A stretch of DNA of 64,000 nt from assembly GCA_965276755.1 (NCBI GenBank), contig OZ255625.1:3100001-3164000 (forward strand). Direction: 5' to 3'. This stretch comes from CAJCIS01 sp965276755 (GTDB lineage: Bacteria; Pseudomonadota; Alphaproteobacteria; Acetobacterales; Acetobacteraceae). The position numbers and the translations under genes were made by a program. Numbering within the stretch: position 1 is the first letter of the stretch; each line of letters starts with the position of its first letter. Shown piece after piece: positions 45,220-54,625 of this stretch. The notes under the pieces are model-generated. The model was not told where the DNA came from, did not search any database, and saw only the letters and a list, made by a program, of their open reading frames with translations.

Positions 45220-46095
45220 ATGACAATACTTGCAGTAGGCGGCTCTGGGCAAGTCGGAAGTCCGATCGTGAAAAACCTGGCTGAGCATGGCGCGGACGTC
45301 GTTGTGCTTACCCAAGACCCAGACAAAGCGCACCTGCCACCTGGGGTCCGGGCGGTCAAAGGGGATGTGCTGGATCCCGAGACGATGCGACGCGCCTTGC
45401 GGGGCGTGGACACGCTTTTCATTCTCAACCCTGTCGTCGCCGATGAATTGACACGAGCGCTCCTGACTTTGAGGCTTGCGAAAGATGCCGGTTTGAAGGG
45501 AATCGTTTATTTTTCGATGGCCAACGCGGATGCGCTCGTCGACGTCCCGCATGCGGCTGCCAAATTTGCAGGCGAGCGGCTTATCGAGTCATTGGATCTT
45601 CCCGCGACCATTCTGCGGCCGAACTACTTTTTCCAGAACGACGCGATGGTCAAGGACGCTTTTCTCGGCAAAGGATTATACGCGATGCCCGTCGGAAATG
45701 TCGGCGCCGCGATGGTGGATATTCGCGACATCGCGGATGTTGCAGCGCTGGAACTTCTGAAGCGGGACTCTGCCGCCGACAGGCTACCTCGCGACCTCAT
45801 CGACATCTCGGGTCCCGAGGTCCTTACCGCCAACAGCATCGCCTCGATCTGGACGGATGTGCTCGGCAAACCGATCTCCTACGCCGGCGACGACCTGGAT
45901 ATCTTCGAGAAGAGCCAACGCGAGCACGTAGCACCAGCGATGGCTCTCGACATTTCACTAATGTTCAAGGGCTGGCAGAAGATTGGGATATTGCCGATGC
46001 CGGGAGCTATCGAGCGTCTGACAGCGATGCTTGAACGGCCGTTGCGCACATACCGTGCCTTCGCAGAGGAAACAGCGGCGCAGTGGCTTTGCTGA
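45220..46095 (+). CDS. NmrA-family NAD(P)-binding protein
   Basis: 291 aa. MTILAVGGSGQVGSPIVKNLAEHGADVVVLTQDP is the nucleotide-binding start; RALRGVDTLFILNP, AAKFAGERLIESLDLPATILRPNYFFQND and VDIRDIADVAALEL follow the family. 91 bp after the previous NmrA gene, only distantly similar to it. Function unknown. Confidence 0.88.
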   Translation: MTILAVGGSGQVGSPIVKNLAEHGADVVVLTQDPDKAHLPPGVRAVKGDVLDPETMRRALRGVDTLFILNPVVADELTRALLTLRLAKDAGLKGIVYFSMANADALVDVPHAAAKFAGERLIESLDLPATILRPNYFFQNDAMVKDAFLGKGLYAMPVGNVGAAMVDIRDIADVAALELLKRDSAADRLPRDLIDISGPEVLTANSIASIWTDVLGKPISYAGDDLDIFEKSQREHVAPAMALDISLMFKGWQKIGILPMPGAIERLTAMLERPLRTYRAFAEETAAQWLC

Positions 46096-46283
46096 CGCAT
46101 TATGCCTTCCCGCGGTGTTGGCCCGGTATGGTCCGCTGGGAAATCAGAAGCTCAGCGCGACCAGCGGCGGTTGCCGGCCTATTGCCAGCATTTCTGCGCT
46201 GCATGGGGAGTAGCAGGCGGTGACAGAGTGTTCGCGCGCATCGGAATTTGAACCTCGAAGGTGAATGGGCAAGCCGGGGACCT

Positions 46284-46705
46284 ATGATCGACCTAGTCGG
46301 GCTGCAACGTGCTCTGGTGGTTCTCGATCACGGAAGCTTTCGCAAGGCAGCCGAGGCGCTTGGTGTTCGGCCGTCACTTGTGAGTCGCCACGTTCGCACG
46401 CTCGAGGACGCGATCGGAGTCAGCTTATTCCACCGGCAAAGTTGGGGCGCGCAACCAACGTTCGCGGGGGTTCGCATCCTGTCTTGCGGGCGAGAGATCC
46501 TCAACGACGTGCAAAGTCTGCTGCTCACTGCCGCGCTCAACGGTGCCGGTAATGAGGGCAGGTTGTGCGTCGGGGTCGTCTCCTCGATCGCGAGCGGCAC
46601 GCCACGCCAGCTTCTCCTAGCGTTTCTCGCGGAGCACGCCGACGTGGAACTTGAGATCGTCGAAGGCTCGCCGCGCGACCATGTCGCGGCTGTTCGAGCG
46701 CTGCG
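46284..46705 (+). pseudogene. LysR regulator, truncated after the start of the ligand domain
   Basis: Intact HTH MIDLVGLQRALVVLDHGSFRKAAEALGVRPSLVSRHVRTLEDAIGVSLFHR and the first ligand-domain strand GRLCVGVVSSIASGTPRQLLLAFLAEHADVELEIVEG. After VRALRM (about 46705) the frame runs into antisense hydrolase sequence, so about half the protein is lost. The LysR fragment at 57020 belongs to the same subgroup but carries only the other half. Confidence 0.8.
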
Positions 46706-47400
46706 GATGACGGATCGTCGCGCCAGCGAACGCGCCAGCCATGTCGGCGAAAGGTTGGATCGCCCGGTAGTGGTTGAGCGGCCCATGAAATCCCGTGCGC
46801 TGAAAATCGGCAATTGCCGCCGCCACGTCGACTGCATCAGCCCAGCCGGGAATGCCGACCGGGGAGGGCGGATCAGGCCACGTGCCGGGTCGAACGGGTC
46901 CCAACGCTGATTTTCCGGTGCGGACCCCGATGTCCAGTAGAGCATGCCCGGGATCGTCGTGGCGGCGTCCACCCACTCGCTATCTGCCTCGGCGCGCATC
47001 TGCCGGAACATGTAGAAATCATCTTTGCCGGCCTCGCGGAGTTGTTGCAGGAAGCTCGTACCTCCTGGCGGCAGGAACGGAACGCTCATCCCGAAGACGG
47101 CGGTGAAGCGGTTGGGCCGCATTATTGCGGCGTTCCAGGCGACGCTGGCACCGAAGTCATGGCCCATGACCGTAGCGGGCTCGATCTGCAGCGCATCGAG
47201 CAAACCGACCAGATCGCCGACTGTGTGGAACGGGTGTAGAGAGCGGCATCGGCAGGCGAGGAACTCTCGCCGTAGCCGCGCATGTCAAGCTCCAGCGCGT
47301 GATAACCCGCTTCGGCCACCGCCTGCATCTGCCGCCGCCAGCCCCGCCACGTGTCAGTGAAGCCGTGGCAGAACAGCACGGCCGGCCCGTCGCCCAATTG
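46706..47400 (-). pseudogene. Alpha/beta hydrolase (epoxide-hydrolase-like) remnant
   Basis: GPAVLFCHGFTDTWRGWRRQM and HALELDMRGYGESSSP are the oxyanion-hole and strand-4 motifs. A frameshift near 47215 moves to LLDALQIEPATVMGHDFGASVAWNAA with the nucleophile elbow GHDFGA, then PNRFTAVFGMSVPFLPP. After about 46850 further frameshifts follow, and the C-terminal half with the catalytic His is missing at the joint with the LysR fragment. Confidence 0.8.
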
Positions 47401-47645
47401 AACGGCGTGAAGCGTGATCCCGTTGGCGGCAGCATCAGGAAAGCGCCTTCGACGCCCTGCAATGCGGCGGTCAGCACCGCCACGTCAGCGAAATTACCCT
47501 GACGCAGATCGACGCCCTTCTCCGCCCAATCGGCGGCTTTGCCCGGGTCTCGAACCAGCGCACGCACCCGGTGCCCTGTTTCCAAAAGCGCTCGGCGACA
47601 GCGCCACCCACCTTGCCGTCAGTCTGAGGACGAGAAACATCTGCT
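47401..47645 (-). pseudogene. NmrA-family remnant fused to the hydrolase fragment
   Basis: GKVGGAVAER and, one frame over, LLETGHRVRALVRDPGKAADWAEKGVDLRQGNFADVAVLTAALQGVEGAFLMLPPT are the first ~75 residues of an NmrA protein. Frameshifts lie near 47590 and at the start. It stops abruptly where the alpha/beta hydrolase piece begins (about 47400). Confidence 0.75.
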
Positions 47646-47658
47646 TGCTCCTAAAAGT

Positions 47659-48192
47659 TCAGTCCACCCGATAGACGCGGTGCTCGAAGCCCATTGCGCC
47701 CGGCCCGGCGGGACACAGGCGGCCCTCGCCGACGAACACCGCCTGATTGACCCAGGCGTATCGCGGATCACCCGTCTCCAGCAGCCAATGGGAGCGGATC
47801 GACTGGTCGGAGAACTCGGTCGGCGTAGATGCTGCCAGGGCCTGGCTAAGCTTCTGGTTGGCCTCGGCCGGCCCGAAGTAATGGGCGCAGATGATCGCCC
47901 CATCATCGGTCTCGATCTGGACGCGGACATCCATTCGCATGAACCCGTCACCACCGACGAGCATCCAGTCGCTCCCCGAACCAAGCAGCTTGCCGGTAAG
48001 TCTGCGGCCATCGACCGACCCTTTCGTCATTTCGTAGTATTGGCGGTGACCATACGGACCCACCCCCACCTCGTTCGGGGCACCGACGATTGAATGATAG
48101 GTGAACTCATGAACGAGTCTCGCGGATTGCTCTGACACGATGATGTCCTTTATGGATGACAGCAGAAGCCGCCAGTCTGCCAAGCCGACCAA
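47659..48192 (-). CDS. DUF3237-family protein
   Basis: 177 aa (the true start may be ~15-20 codons in, near IIVSEQSARLVHEF). Blocks GPYGHRQYYEMTKGSVDGRRLTGKLLGSGSDWMLVGGDGFMRMDVRVQIETDDGAIICAHYFGPAE and YAWVNQAVFVGEG fit DUF3237 beta-barrel proteins of unknown function, often near aromatic or steroid catabolic genes. Directly downstream of the SnoaL-like gene. Confidence 0.8.
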   Translation of the reverse strand: MVGLADWRLLLSSIKDIIVSEQSARLVHEFTYHSIVGAPNEVGVGPYGHRQYYEMTKGSVDGRRLTGKLLGSGSDWMLVGGDGFMRMDVRVQIETDDGAIICAHYFGPAEANQKLSQALAASTPTEFSDQSIRSHWLLETGDPRYAWVNQAVFVGEGRLCPAGPGAMGFEHRVYRVD

Positions 48193-48228
48193 TTGGGTGT
48201 CTTAATCCTCTGTCTTACGCGGCGGCCT

Positions 48229-48702
48229 CTACTTGCCCAACAGCACCTGGACGTCTCCGGTGAACCAAGCGTTGCTAATGACGATCCTGCGCATGCGCCA
48301 CGAGTCCGCTTCCTTGACCAACTCCACGTCGTACCAGTTCATCATTTGGCAGCGGCGGGAATGGTCGCCCTTTGGCAGGTGCGTCGCGTCGACCAGGATG
48401 CGGAGCACCGCCGAACCGCCTTCAATCCGCGTCCGGCCGTTGGTGATGACGTGCGACGTGGTTTGATTCTCGGCATTGCCGCACAGGAAGCCGACAATGG
48501 TCGCACTCCCGGTAAGCACCGGAAAGTCCAGGCCCATCGCGCTACCGCAGGGACTGAAGTCCACGACGGCGTCTTCGCTGAAGGCTGTCGCCAGCAGGTC
48601 CGCATCGTTGTGATCGACGCCGGCACCGAAACGATACATAGCGTCCACAACTTCTAGCCGCTCGGCGGCCCGCGCAATTGCTGCGTTGTCGATAGCCATC
48701 AT
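48229..48702 (-). CDS. SnoaL/NTF2-like protein
   Basis: 157 aa from ATG 48702. ERLEVVDAMYRFGAGVDHNDADLLATAFSEDAVVDF is the cone-shaped NTF2-like opening, with HVITNGRTRIEGGSAVLRILVDATH and DVELVKEADSWRMRRIVISNAWFTGD. Such proteins can be ring-hydroxylating-dioxygenase beta-like, dehydratases or isomerases. Probably co-transcribed with the monooxygenase upstream and the DUF3237 gene downstream. Confidence 0.85.
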   Translation of the reverse strand: MMAIDNAAIARAAERLEVVDAMYRFGAGVDHNDADLLATAFSEDAVVDFSPCGSAMGLDFPVLTGSATIVGFLCGNAENQTTSHVITNGRTRIEGGSAVLRILVDATHLPKGDHSRRCQMMNWYDVELVKEADSWRMRRIVISNAWFTGDVQVLLGK

Positions 48703-48748
48703 CGCCTCCACGCGTGGTGAGCCGTTGCGGGTCCAGGTTTCATGCTTC

Positions 48749-49900
48749 TCACGCTGCTGCGGGCACGCTGAAATCCAAGTCAAAACCGTACATCTGGCGG
48801 CCGATTGCCAGACATGCGCCGGTTTCCTCCCGCGTGCGCTTCTGCATGCGCGCCTCGAACGCCGCGACGGAAGCGGTCACCTCCCCTCCCGGCGCGTCGG
48901 TCAAGGCATCCGCAAGTTCGAGCGCGTCCAGCATCGCAAGATTGACCCCCTTGCCGGTGTAAGGCGGCATGACGTGCGACGCTTCCCCCAGCATCGTCAG
49001 ACCGGGCTGCGTTTCCCATCGGTAGTTCGGTGGGAGGACGGAGTTCGGCCAAAGGTGGAAGTTGTCTTCGACCTGAGTCAGCATCGTCACTAGTTCTGGC
49101 GACCAATCGTTATAGGCCTCGCGGATCGCTGCCAGCACGGCCGGCTTGTCGTGCAGCGTGAAGCCAGCCGTCTTCGGCCAGCTCTCGGCGACGTGCAGCG
49201 AGAAATAGAGTAGGATCAGGTCGTGGTTGCAGCGTTGCGTGAACACGGTCTTTCCGCCGCCTGCGAACATCACTGAGCCTTCTCCAAGGATCTTGTCGAT
49301 CTCGGAACCGCGCCAGAGGTCCTTGCGGATGTTTGCGGCAATCATGTTGACGCCGGTGTATACGGGCTGAACCGATGTCAGGCGGCGCCTGACCCTTGAG
49401 CCGATGCCGTCGGCGCCAACCACAAAATCGGCGAGGACTGGGGCTTCGCCCTTGATCTCCAGCCGCCAGCGTCCGACCGCTTCGGGCTGAACGTCTTCGA
49501 CGGCATGTCCCCAAGCGATGGTTCCGGTGGGGAGCGAGTCGAGCAGGAGCTGGCGCAGGTCTTTACGGTCGATTTCCGGCCCGGGATCTTCGTGGGTTTC
49601 CTCGCCCATCCCAGGCATCTCCTTGCCCTGGGACTCGATCATCCGAAAGGCTTTTGCCTCATAGCGGGAGAAGCGCCCGAAAACATCGCCGAGGTTGGCT
49701 GCGTCGATGGCTCGCTGGCCAGAGTCTGGGCGAACATCGAGGCTGCCGCCCTGCGGCCGTGCCGTCGATGACGCGTCACGCTCGAACACCTGCACGGTGA
49801 AACCACGCATCTGCAGTAGCCGCGCGAGTGTCGCACCAGCCGGGCCGGCGCCCACGATGGCCACCAAGCCACCGGTACGAAGTTTTTCGGAAGAGATCAT
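48749..49900 (-). CDS. FAD-dependent monooxygenase, TetX-like
   Basis: 383 aa class A flavoprotein hydroxylase. FAD motif VAIVGAGPAGATLARLLQMRG; GGSLDVRPDSGQRAIDAANLGD and EIDRKDLRQLLLDSLP; second FAD motif TMLGEASHVMPPYTGKGVNLAMLDALELADAL. The block order and length match tetracycline-inactivating TetX-type enzymes (GGTLDLHKGSGQ, GDAAHLMPPFAGQGVN). Whether it acts on tetracyclines cannot be said; other aromatic substrates are equally likely. Confidence 0.88.
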   Translation of the reverse strand: MISSEKLRTGGLVAIVGAGPAGATLARLLQMRGFTVQVFERDASSTARPQGGSLDVRPDSGQRAIDAANLGDVFGRFSRYEAKAFRMIESQGKEMPGMGEETHEDPGPEIDRKDLRQLLLDSLPTGTIAWGHAVEDVQPEAVGRWRLEIKGEAPVLADFVVGADGIGSRVRRRLTSVQPVYTGVNMIAANIRKDLWRGSEIDKILGEGSVMFAGGGKTVFTQRCNHDLILLYFSLHVAESWPKTAGFTLHDKPAVLAAIREAYNDWSPELVTMLTQVEDNFHLWPNSVLPPNYRWETQPGLTMLGEASHVMPPYTGKGVNLAMLDALELADALTDAPGGEVTASVAAFEARMQKRTREETGACLAIGRQMYGFDLDFSVPAAA

Positions 49901-49944
49901 GATTCAATTCTTTCTGTGGGGAGCAAAGTATTCGGCGTGTGGGC

Positions 49945-50098
49945 CAGCTTGGCTGGGTGGCGCCGAGCTGCGCCATGAGCCGCTCCCAATTGCCCGAGCC
50001 GATGGCCGCCTTCTCCGCTTCGGTCAGCGGCGCATCGGCGACCACGCTGCCAACAGTTCCGGGACGACTAGATGCTCTTCAAGTCCTATGATCTGCAT
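49945..50098 (-). pseudogene. Amidohydrolase remnant: both ends joined by an internal deletion
   Basis: ATG 50098 reads MQIIGLEEHLVVPELLAAW, the usual start of ACMSD-type amidohydrolases, then leaves the frame. The next frame gives VVADAPLTEAEKAAIGSGNWERLMAQL, a typical C-terminus of the same family. About 250 internal residues are missing. The rest of the gap up to 50196 shows nothing else. Confidence 0.65.
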
Positions 50099-50196
50099 GA
50101 GCGCTCTCCGTTGTCGGGATGTGCCCGATCGGTCCAGAGGGAGGCCGGCTCCGCCGCACCTCCCCCGTGAACAAGGACCGGTTGTTTAGGGACGGG

Positions 50197-50523
50197 CTAG
50201 GCGTCCGCGCTCTCGGCCGCATGCGTCAGGGCCTCGCCGAGCGCCTGGATCTTCGTGGCGTTCTTGCTCTCGGTCTTCTTGCCGATGGCGACCGTCTCGC
50301 GGCCGAGCTTGACCACCAGCTTGCGGATTGCCTCGCCGTCCAGCTCCTTGGCGTGCAGGTGCTTCTTCAGGTTTTCGAGGTCCTTCACGATGGTCTTGGC
50401 GGCGGGCTCCTCGACGTTCTCCAGCGTGGCTTCCCAGCCTTCGATGTTCTTGACCGCGGCACTCACGGTCTGGCTTTTAACGCCTTCCTTGAGGTGTTTG
50501 ATGGTTGCGTCGAATTGCGGCAT
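50197..50523 (-). CDS. Conserved small helical protein, function unknown
   Basis: 108 aa from ATG 50523 (AGGAG upstream). Highly charged and predicted helical: MPQFDATIKHLKEGVKSQTV, VKNIEGWEATLENVEEPAAKTIVKDLENLKKHLHAKELDG, LGRETVAIGKKTESKNATKI. No domain recognised. Divergent from a tetR gene with a 128-bp gap. Confidence 0.7.
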   Translation of the reverse strand: MPQFDATIKHLKEGVKSQTVSAAVKNIEGWEATLENVEEPAAKTIVKDLENLKKHLHAKELDGEAIRKLVVKLGRETVAIGKKTESKNATKIQALGEALTHAAESADA

Positions 50524-50651
50524 GGCGTGCTCCTGACCAGTATGCCGCAGGATCGCGGCATGAGACCGAACCGTTCGGTCTGGTCGCTGGTAAACTCGTG
50601 CGCCATGCCATAGTTGCAAGGGGTGGCCGTGCAGGGCGGCCGGAGCCAACG

Positions 50652-51359
50652 ATGCCGACACCAGCCGCCCTCACAGCCGAGAAGCGCCAATCGATCCTGG
50701 ACAGCGCCCGGAACGCCTTTGCCGAGCACGGCTACGAGGGTGCGAGCATGGCGGCGATCACCCAAGCCGCCGGGGTGTCGAAATCGACGGTCTATCATCA
50801 CTACCGCAGCAAGGCCGAACTGTTCGGCGCCTTCGTCGAGCGCGAGTGCGCGCGGATGCTGGCGCAGCACTTTGACGATGGGCAAATGCCCTCCGGGGAT
50901 CCGGTTCAGGCGCTCCGGGCCATCGGGATCGGAATGGTCGAACTGATCACGTCCCCCGTATGCTTGATGATCGACAGGGTGGTGACGTCCGAGGCAGAGG
51001 CCTTTCCGGAACTCGCGGAGTCATTCTACGCGGCAGGGCCGCAGCAGGCGATCACGCACCTGGCTGGCTGGCTCAAGGCACAGACGGAGGCAGGCGACTT
51101 AGCTGTGCAAGATGCGGAGTTCGCAGCCGATCAGTTTTTCACGCTTGTGCAAACCAGCATTTACTATCGGTGCCGGTTGCGCCTGGGCCGACCCTCACCT
51201 GAACAGACGGCACACGTCGTGAACTCTGCCGTTGCCATGTTCCTTGGCCATTATGCGACGGAACAGACCCAGCCCGGATGGAACAAAAGCCAGGGCGCCG
51301 CTCGAACCCGGAAGGGCCTGAAGCGCAGCCTGGCATCCTCAATCGGCCAGCATGACTAG
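50652..51359 (+). CDS. TetR/AcrR-family regulator
   Basis: 235 aa. HTH KRQSILDSARNAFAEHGYEGASMAAITQAAGVSKSTVYHHYRSKAELF. C-terminal AcrR-like domain (FFTLVQTSIYYRCRLRLG). Ends with a basic tail (ARTRKGLKRSL). May control the divergent small protein or the VOC gene that follows. Confidence 0.9.
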   Translation: MPTPAALTAEKRQSILDSARNAFAEHGYEGASMAAITQAAGVSKSTVYHHYRSKAELFGAFVERECARMLAQHFDDGQMPSGDPVQALRAIGIGMVELITSPVCLMIDRVVTSEAEAFPELAESFYAAGPQQAITHLAGWLKAQTEAGDLAVQDAEFAADQFFTLVQTSIYYRCRLRLGRPSPEQTAHVVNSAVAMFLGHYATEQTQPGWNKSQGAARTRKGLKRSLASSIGQHD

Positions 51360-51415
51360 ACCCGTTTCACGGGTGCCAAGCTTGCAAACACCGCCAAATC
51401 CTGAGGAGAAAATGC

Positions 51416-51808
51416 ATGCTCAATCACGTCATGGTCGGATCCAACGATATCGAGCGATCGAAGCGTTTTTACGATGCGGTGCTCGGGATGCTTGGGGCCG
51501 GCGAACCCATGCGCAATAAGGCGGACAGCGGCCACACCCGGCTCTTCTATCGACACGATGGCAGCACCTTCTGCATCAGCGAACCGACCAACGACGAGCC
51601 GGCGACTTTCGCCAACGGCAGTACCGTGGCCTTCAAGTGCTGCTCGCCCGATCAGGTGCGTCAGTTTCACGACACTGCCATTGCACATGGAGGCACCTCG
51701 ATCGAGGCCACTCCGGGCTTGCGCGTCAGCAGCTCGGGACCTGTGCATCTAGCGTATGTACGCGATCCGGACGGCAATAAGCTTTGTGCAATCCATCGCG
51801 TTCAATAA
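51416..51808 (+). CDS. VOC-family (glyoxalase/bleomycin-resistance-like) protein
   Basis: 130 aa. Two beta-alpha-beta-beta-beta modules: LNHVMVGSNDIERSKRFYDAVLGMLG and VRQFHDTAIAHGGTSIEATPGLR, ending HLAYVRDPDGNKLCAIHR. The His near the start and the Asp-Pro-Asp-Gly-Asn segment fit metal-binding VOC enzymes. Short and ligand unknown. Confidence 0.9.
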   Translation: MLNHVMVGSNDIERSKRFYDAVLGMLGAGEPMRNKADSGHTRLFYRHDGSTFCISEPTNDEPATFANGSTVAFKCCSPDQVRQFHDTAIAHGGTSIEATPGLRVSSSGPVHLAYVRDPDGNKLCAIHRVQ

Positions 51809-51826
51809 AGTGTTCGCTCAGATCAC

Positions 51827-52771
51827 CTATCCTGACCTGCCTGCGTCCTTAGTGTCTGCCGCGGCAAAACCTCGGACTTGATTGATGAATGCTCTCAATG
51901 CTGGGGCCATCTGACGTTGCGCGGGATAGTATAGAAAGAAGCCGGGAAACGGCGCAGACCACTTTTGCAAGAGCGGGATCAACCGCCCTTCGTCGATCAG
52001 CGGCGTCACCATCTGCTCCACCACGAAGGCCAGCCCGACGCCCGCCACTGCCGCCTGTCGCTCCAGGTCGCGGCTGTTGACGACGACCGGCCCGTCGACC
52101 GCTACCTCGAACCAGCGTTCGCCGTCCCAGAACTCCCAGTCGTAGGGCGTCGCGTGACCGGGCCAGTGCCAGCGTATGCAGCGGTGATGCCTCAGGTCCG
52201 CTGGATCGGTCGGCGCAGCGTGGCGCGCCAGGTAGTCAGGCGAGGCGACGACGATCTGGCGAAGATCAGGGCCGAGGCGCACCGCGATCATGTCGCGCTC
52301 GATGACTTCGCCTACGCGGATCGCAGCGTCGTAGCCGCCCCTCACCATGTCCACAACAGCGTCATCGAGCGTGATGTCGAGCACGATGTCGGGGTAGATG
52401 TCGGTGAACGCGCGCAGCATCGGCATCAGGAACAGGTTCGCCGCCACCCGGAAGCAATGGACACGCACGCGCCCGGCAGGCCGCTCCCGTGATTGCCTGA
52501 CCTGTTCTACCGCCGCGCCGAGATCGACGACAGCCGGGCGGACGCGCTGCAGCAAAGTTTCGCCAGCTTCCGTCAGAGACACGCTGCGGGTCGTGCGGTT
52601 GAGCAATCGCAGTCCGACCCGCTCCTCGAAGCCGCGCACCATCTGGCTGAGTGCCGAGGGGGAAACACCGAGCGCCGCCGCGGCGCGGCTGAAGCTGAGT
52701 TCCTCGCCGACGGCGACGAATGCGCGAAGCTGGCCAAAATCGCTGGTAGAGAGCATCGCGGCAGAAAGCAT
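51827..52771 (-). CDS. LysR-family regulator
   Basis: 314 aa (alternative ATG 52756). HTH FGQLRAFVAVGEELSFSRAAAALGVSPSALSQMVRGFEERVGLRLLNRTTRSVSLTEAG. Ligand domain RVRVHCFRVAANLFLMPMLRAFTDIYPDIVLDI and DAAIRVGEVIERDMIAVRLG. Divergent from the SDR at 52865 with a 93-bp gap; probably its regulator. Confidence 0.92.
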   Translation of the reverse strand: MLSAAMLSTSDFGQLRAFVAVGEELSFSRAAAALGVSPSALSQMVRGFEERVGLRLLNRTTRSVSLTEAGETLLQRVRPAVVDLGAAVEQVRQSRERPAGRVRVHCFRVAANLFLMPMLRAFTDIYPDIVLDITLDDAVVDMVRGGYDAAIRVGEVIERDMIAVRLGPDLRQIVVASPDYLARHAAPTDPADLRHHRCIRWHWPGHATPYDWEFWDGERWFEVAVDGPVVVNSRDLERQAAVAGVGLAFVVEQMVTPLIDEGRLIPLLQKWSAPFPGFFLYYPAQRQMAPALRAFINQVRGFAAADTKDAGRSG

Positions 52772-52864
52772 TATGTAGCAAGACTTACAAGTGCCGTTAG
52801 ATAGCCGAGTATTCTGAATACGGCCAGCCAGAGCGAAGTGTGCCTCCAACCAAGGCAGAGTGTC

Positions 52865-53695
52865 ATGAAAACCTGGCTCATCACTGGCATCTCGCGCGGC
52901 CTCGGGCACGCCCTCGCCCGAGCGGCACTCGATCGCGGCGACACCGTCATCGGCACCGCGCGCAACGGCGCGGCGGACCTGGATACAGGCAGGGGCAAGC
53001 TCCACGTCCTGCATCTCGATATCGCCGAAAGGGACGCCGCCGAGCGCGCAGTAGCGCGTGCCTTCGAATTGGGCGGCCGCATGGACGTTATCGTCAACAA
53101 CGCCGGCTACGGCCTTCTCGGAGCCGTTGAGGAGGCGACCGACGCCGAGATCGACCGTCTCTTCGAAGTCAACGTGTTCGGGCCGATCCGGCTGATTCGG
53201 GCGGCCTTGCCCCGGCTGCGCGCGCAGGGAAACGGCCATATCATCACCATAACCTCGATCGCTGGCCGGGCGCCGATGGCCAGTTCCGGCGTCTATGCCG
53301 CCGCCAAATCGGCCATGGAAGGCTTGTCGCGCAGCTTGTCGCAGGAAGTGGGGCCACTTGGCATCAAGGTAACGGCAGTAGCCCCAGGTGGCTTCCGCAC
53401 CGACTTCTTGTCCGACCACTCGATTCGGAAAAGTTTGGGAACTGGAGACGCCTATGCTGGGACGGTCGGCCGAGCGCTTGCCCACCTCGCCGAGATCAAC
53501 GGCAAACAGATTGGCGACCCGGCGCGCGGGGCCAGCGCCATCCTGGCCGCGGTCGATGCCGAAACTCCGCCACTGCATCTCCTCCTCGGCTCCGACGCGC
53601 TGCGCCGAGCCCGCGAGAAAAAGGATGAGGTGATCGAGGAGATGGACCGTTGGGAAGACGTGACCCGCAGCACCGATTTTCCGGCCCAGGCCTGA
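52865..53695 (+). CDS. SDR-family oxidoreductase
   Basis: 276 aa. TWLITGISRGLGHALARAAL (TGxxxGxG), VIVNNAGYGLLGAVEE, catalytic SerIle in ITSIAGRAPMASSGVYAAAKSAMEG (Ser, Tyr-x3-Lys). The C-terminal LHLLLGSDALRRAREKKDEV is typical of the long classical SDRs. Forms a pair with the SDR gene 24 bp downstream. Confidence 0.93.
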   Translation: MKTWLITGISRGLGHALARAALDRGDTVIGTARNGAADLDTGRGKLHVLHLDIAERDAAERAVARAFELGGRMDVIVNNAGYGLLGAVEEATDAEIDRLFEVNVFGPIRLIRAALPRLRAQGNGHIITITSIAGRAPMASSGVYAAAKSAMEGLSRSLSQEVGPLGIKVTAVAPGGFRTDFLSDHSIRKSLGTGDAYAGTVGRALAHLAEINGKQIGDPARGASAILAAVDAETPPLHLLLGSDALRRAREKKDEVIEEMDRWEDVTRSTDFPAQA

Positions 53696-53719
53696 GACAC
53701 ATACCGTGAGGTACATACA

Positions 53720-54472
53720 ATGACGTTACCGGAAAGCTGGAACCTGGCGGACAAGGTCGCGGTCGTCACTGGCGCCGCGCGCGGCATCGGTCGGGCCACG
53801 GTCGATTTACTGCGTGCCCGCGGTGCCCTGCTCGTCGCCAGCGACCTGTCCGAAGCGGTTCGCGAGCTGGAGAGGGCGGAGATCGCGACGATCGTCGGCG
53901 ACGTCGCCGACGAGGAGGTCGCGAGACGGACGGTCGCGCTGGCAACCGAGCGCTTTGGGCGGCTGGACATCCTGGTCAACAATGCCGGGCGCACGCTGAA
54001 CAAGCCTCTGCTCGACACCAGCGTGGAGGAGTGGGACGCGGTCCTCGCCACCAACGCTCGCGGCAATTTCGTGCATTCGCGCGAGGCAATACGGGTTATG
54101 GCAGCAAGTGGCGGCGGCGCGATCGTCTCGGTCGTGTCTGTGGTCGCTTCGGTTGCGATGAAGGAGCTAGCTGCCTACGCGGCCTCAAAAGGGGCGATCA
54201 CCCAGCTCATGAAGGTCATTGCCGTCGAGTACGGCAGGCACGGCATACGCGCGAATGCCGTAGCACCTGGCGTTGTCGAGACCGATATCCTTGAGAGCAC
54301 CGGGGTTGAGGATAGCCGCGGGACGCTCATCGGCTATGGCGACGCGCACCCGATCGGCCGGGTCGCGCAAGCGCCGGAGATCGCCGAAGTGATCGCCTTC
54401 CTCGCCTCGCCAGCCTCCAGCTTCATGACCGGCGCGCTGGTGATGGCAGATGGCGGCTACACCGCCATCTGA
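53720..54472 (+). CDS. SDR-family oxidoreductase (FabG-like)
   Basis: 250 aa. VAVVTGAARGIGRATVDLLRARG, ILVNNAGRTLNKPLLDTS, VSVVSVVASVAMKELAAYAASKGAITQL, then PASSFMTGALVMADGGYTAI, the usual FabG-like C-terminus. Likely co-transcribed with the preceding SDR under the LysR at 51827. Confidence 0.93.
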   Translation: MTLPESWNLADKVAVVTGAARGIGRATVDLLRARGALLVASDLSEAVRELERAEIATIVGDVADEEVARRTVALATERFGRLDILVNNAGRTLNKPLLDTSVEEWDAVLATNARGNFVHSREAIRVMAASGGGAIVSVVSVVASVAMKELAAYAASKGAITQLMKVIAVEYGRHGIRANAVAPGVVETDILESTGVEDSRGTLIGYGDAHPIGRVAQAPEIAEVIAFLASPASSFMTGALVMADGGYTAI

Positions 54473-54625
54473 CCCGGAACCCGGCATACCAAGAGCCATT
54501 CTTATCATCGACATTTATAACAATGAACTTGGCGATGCTGCCGAGGGACACGACCAATCCAACGATGAAGAGTGATGTGTCGAACTCGTTTACGCCGAGA
54601 AGCGGAACACTCATGGCCGTGCTAC

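Noticed and set aside
54423..54614. 63-aa hydrophobic ORF on the minus strand
   Set aside because: No RBS or family match, and it overlaps the end of an intact SDR gene.
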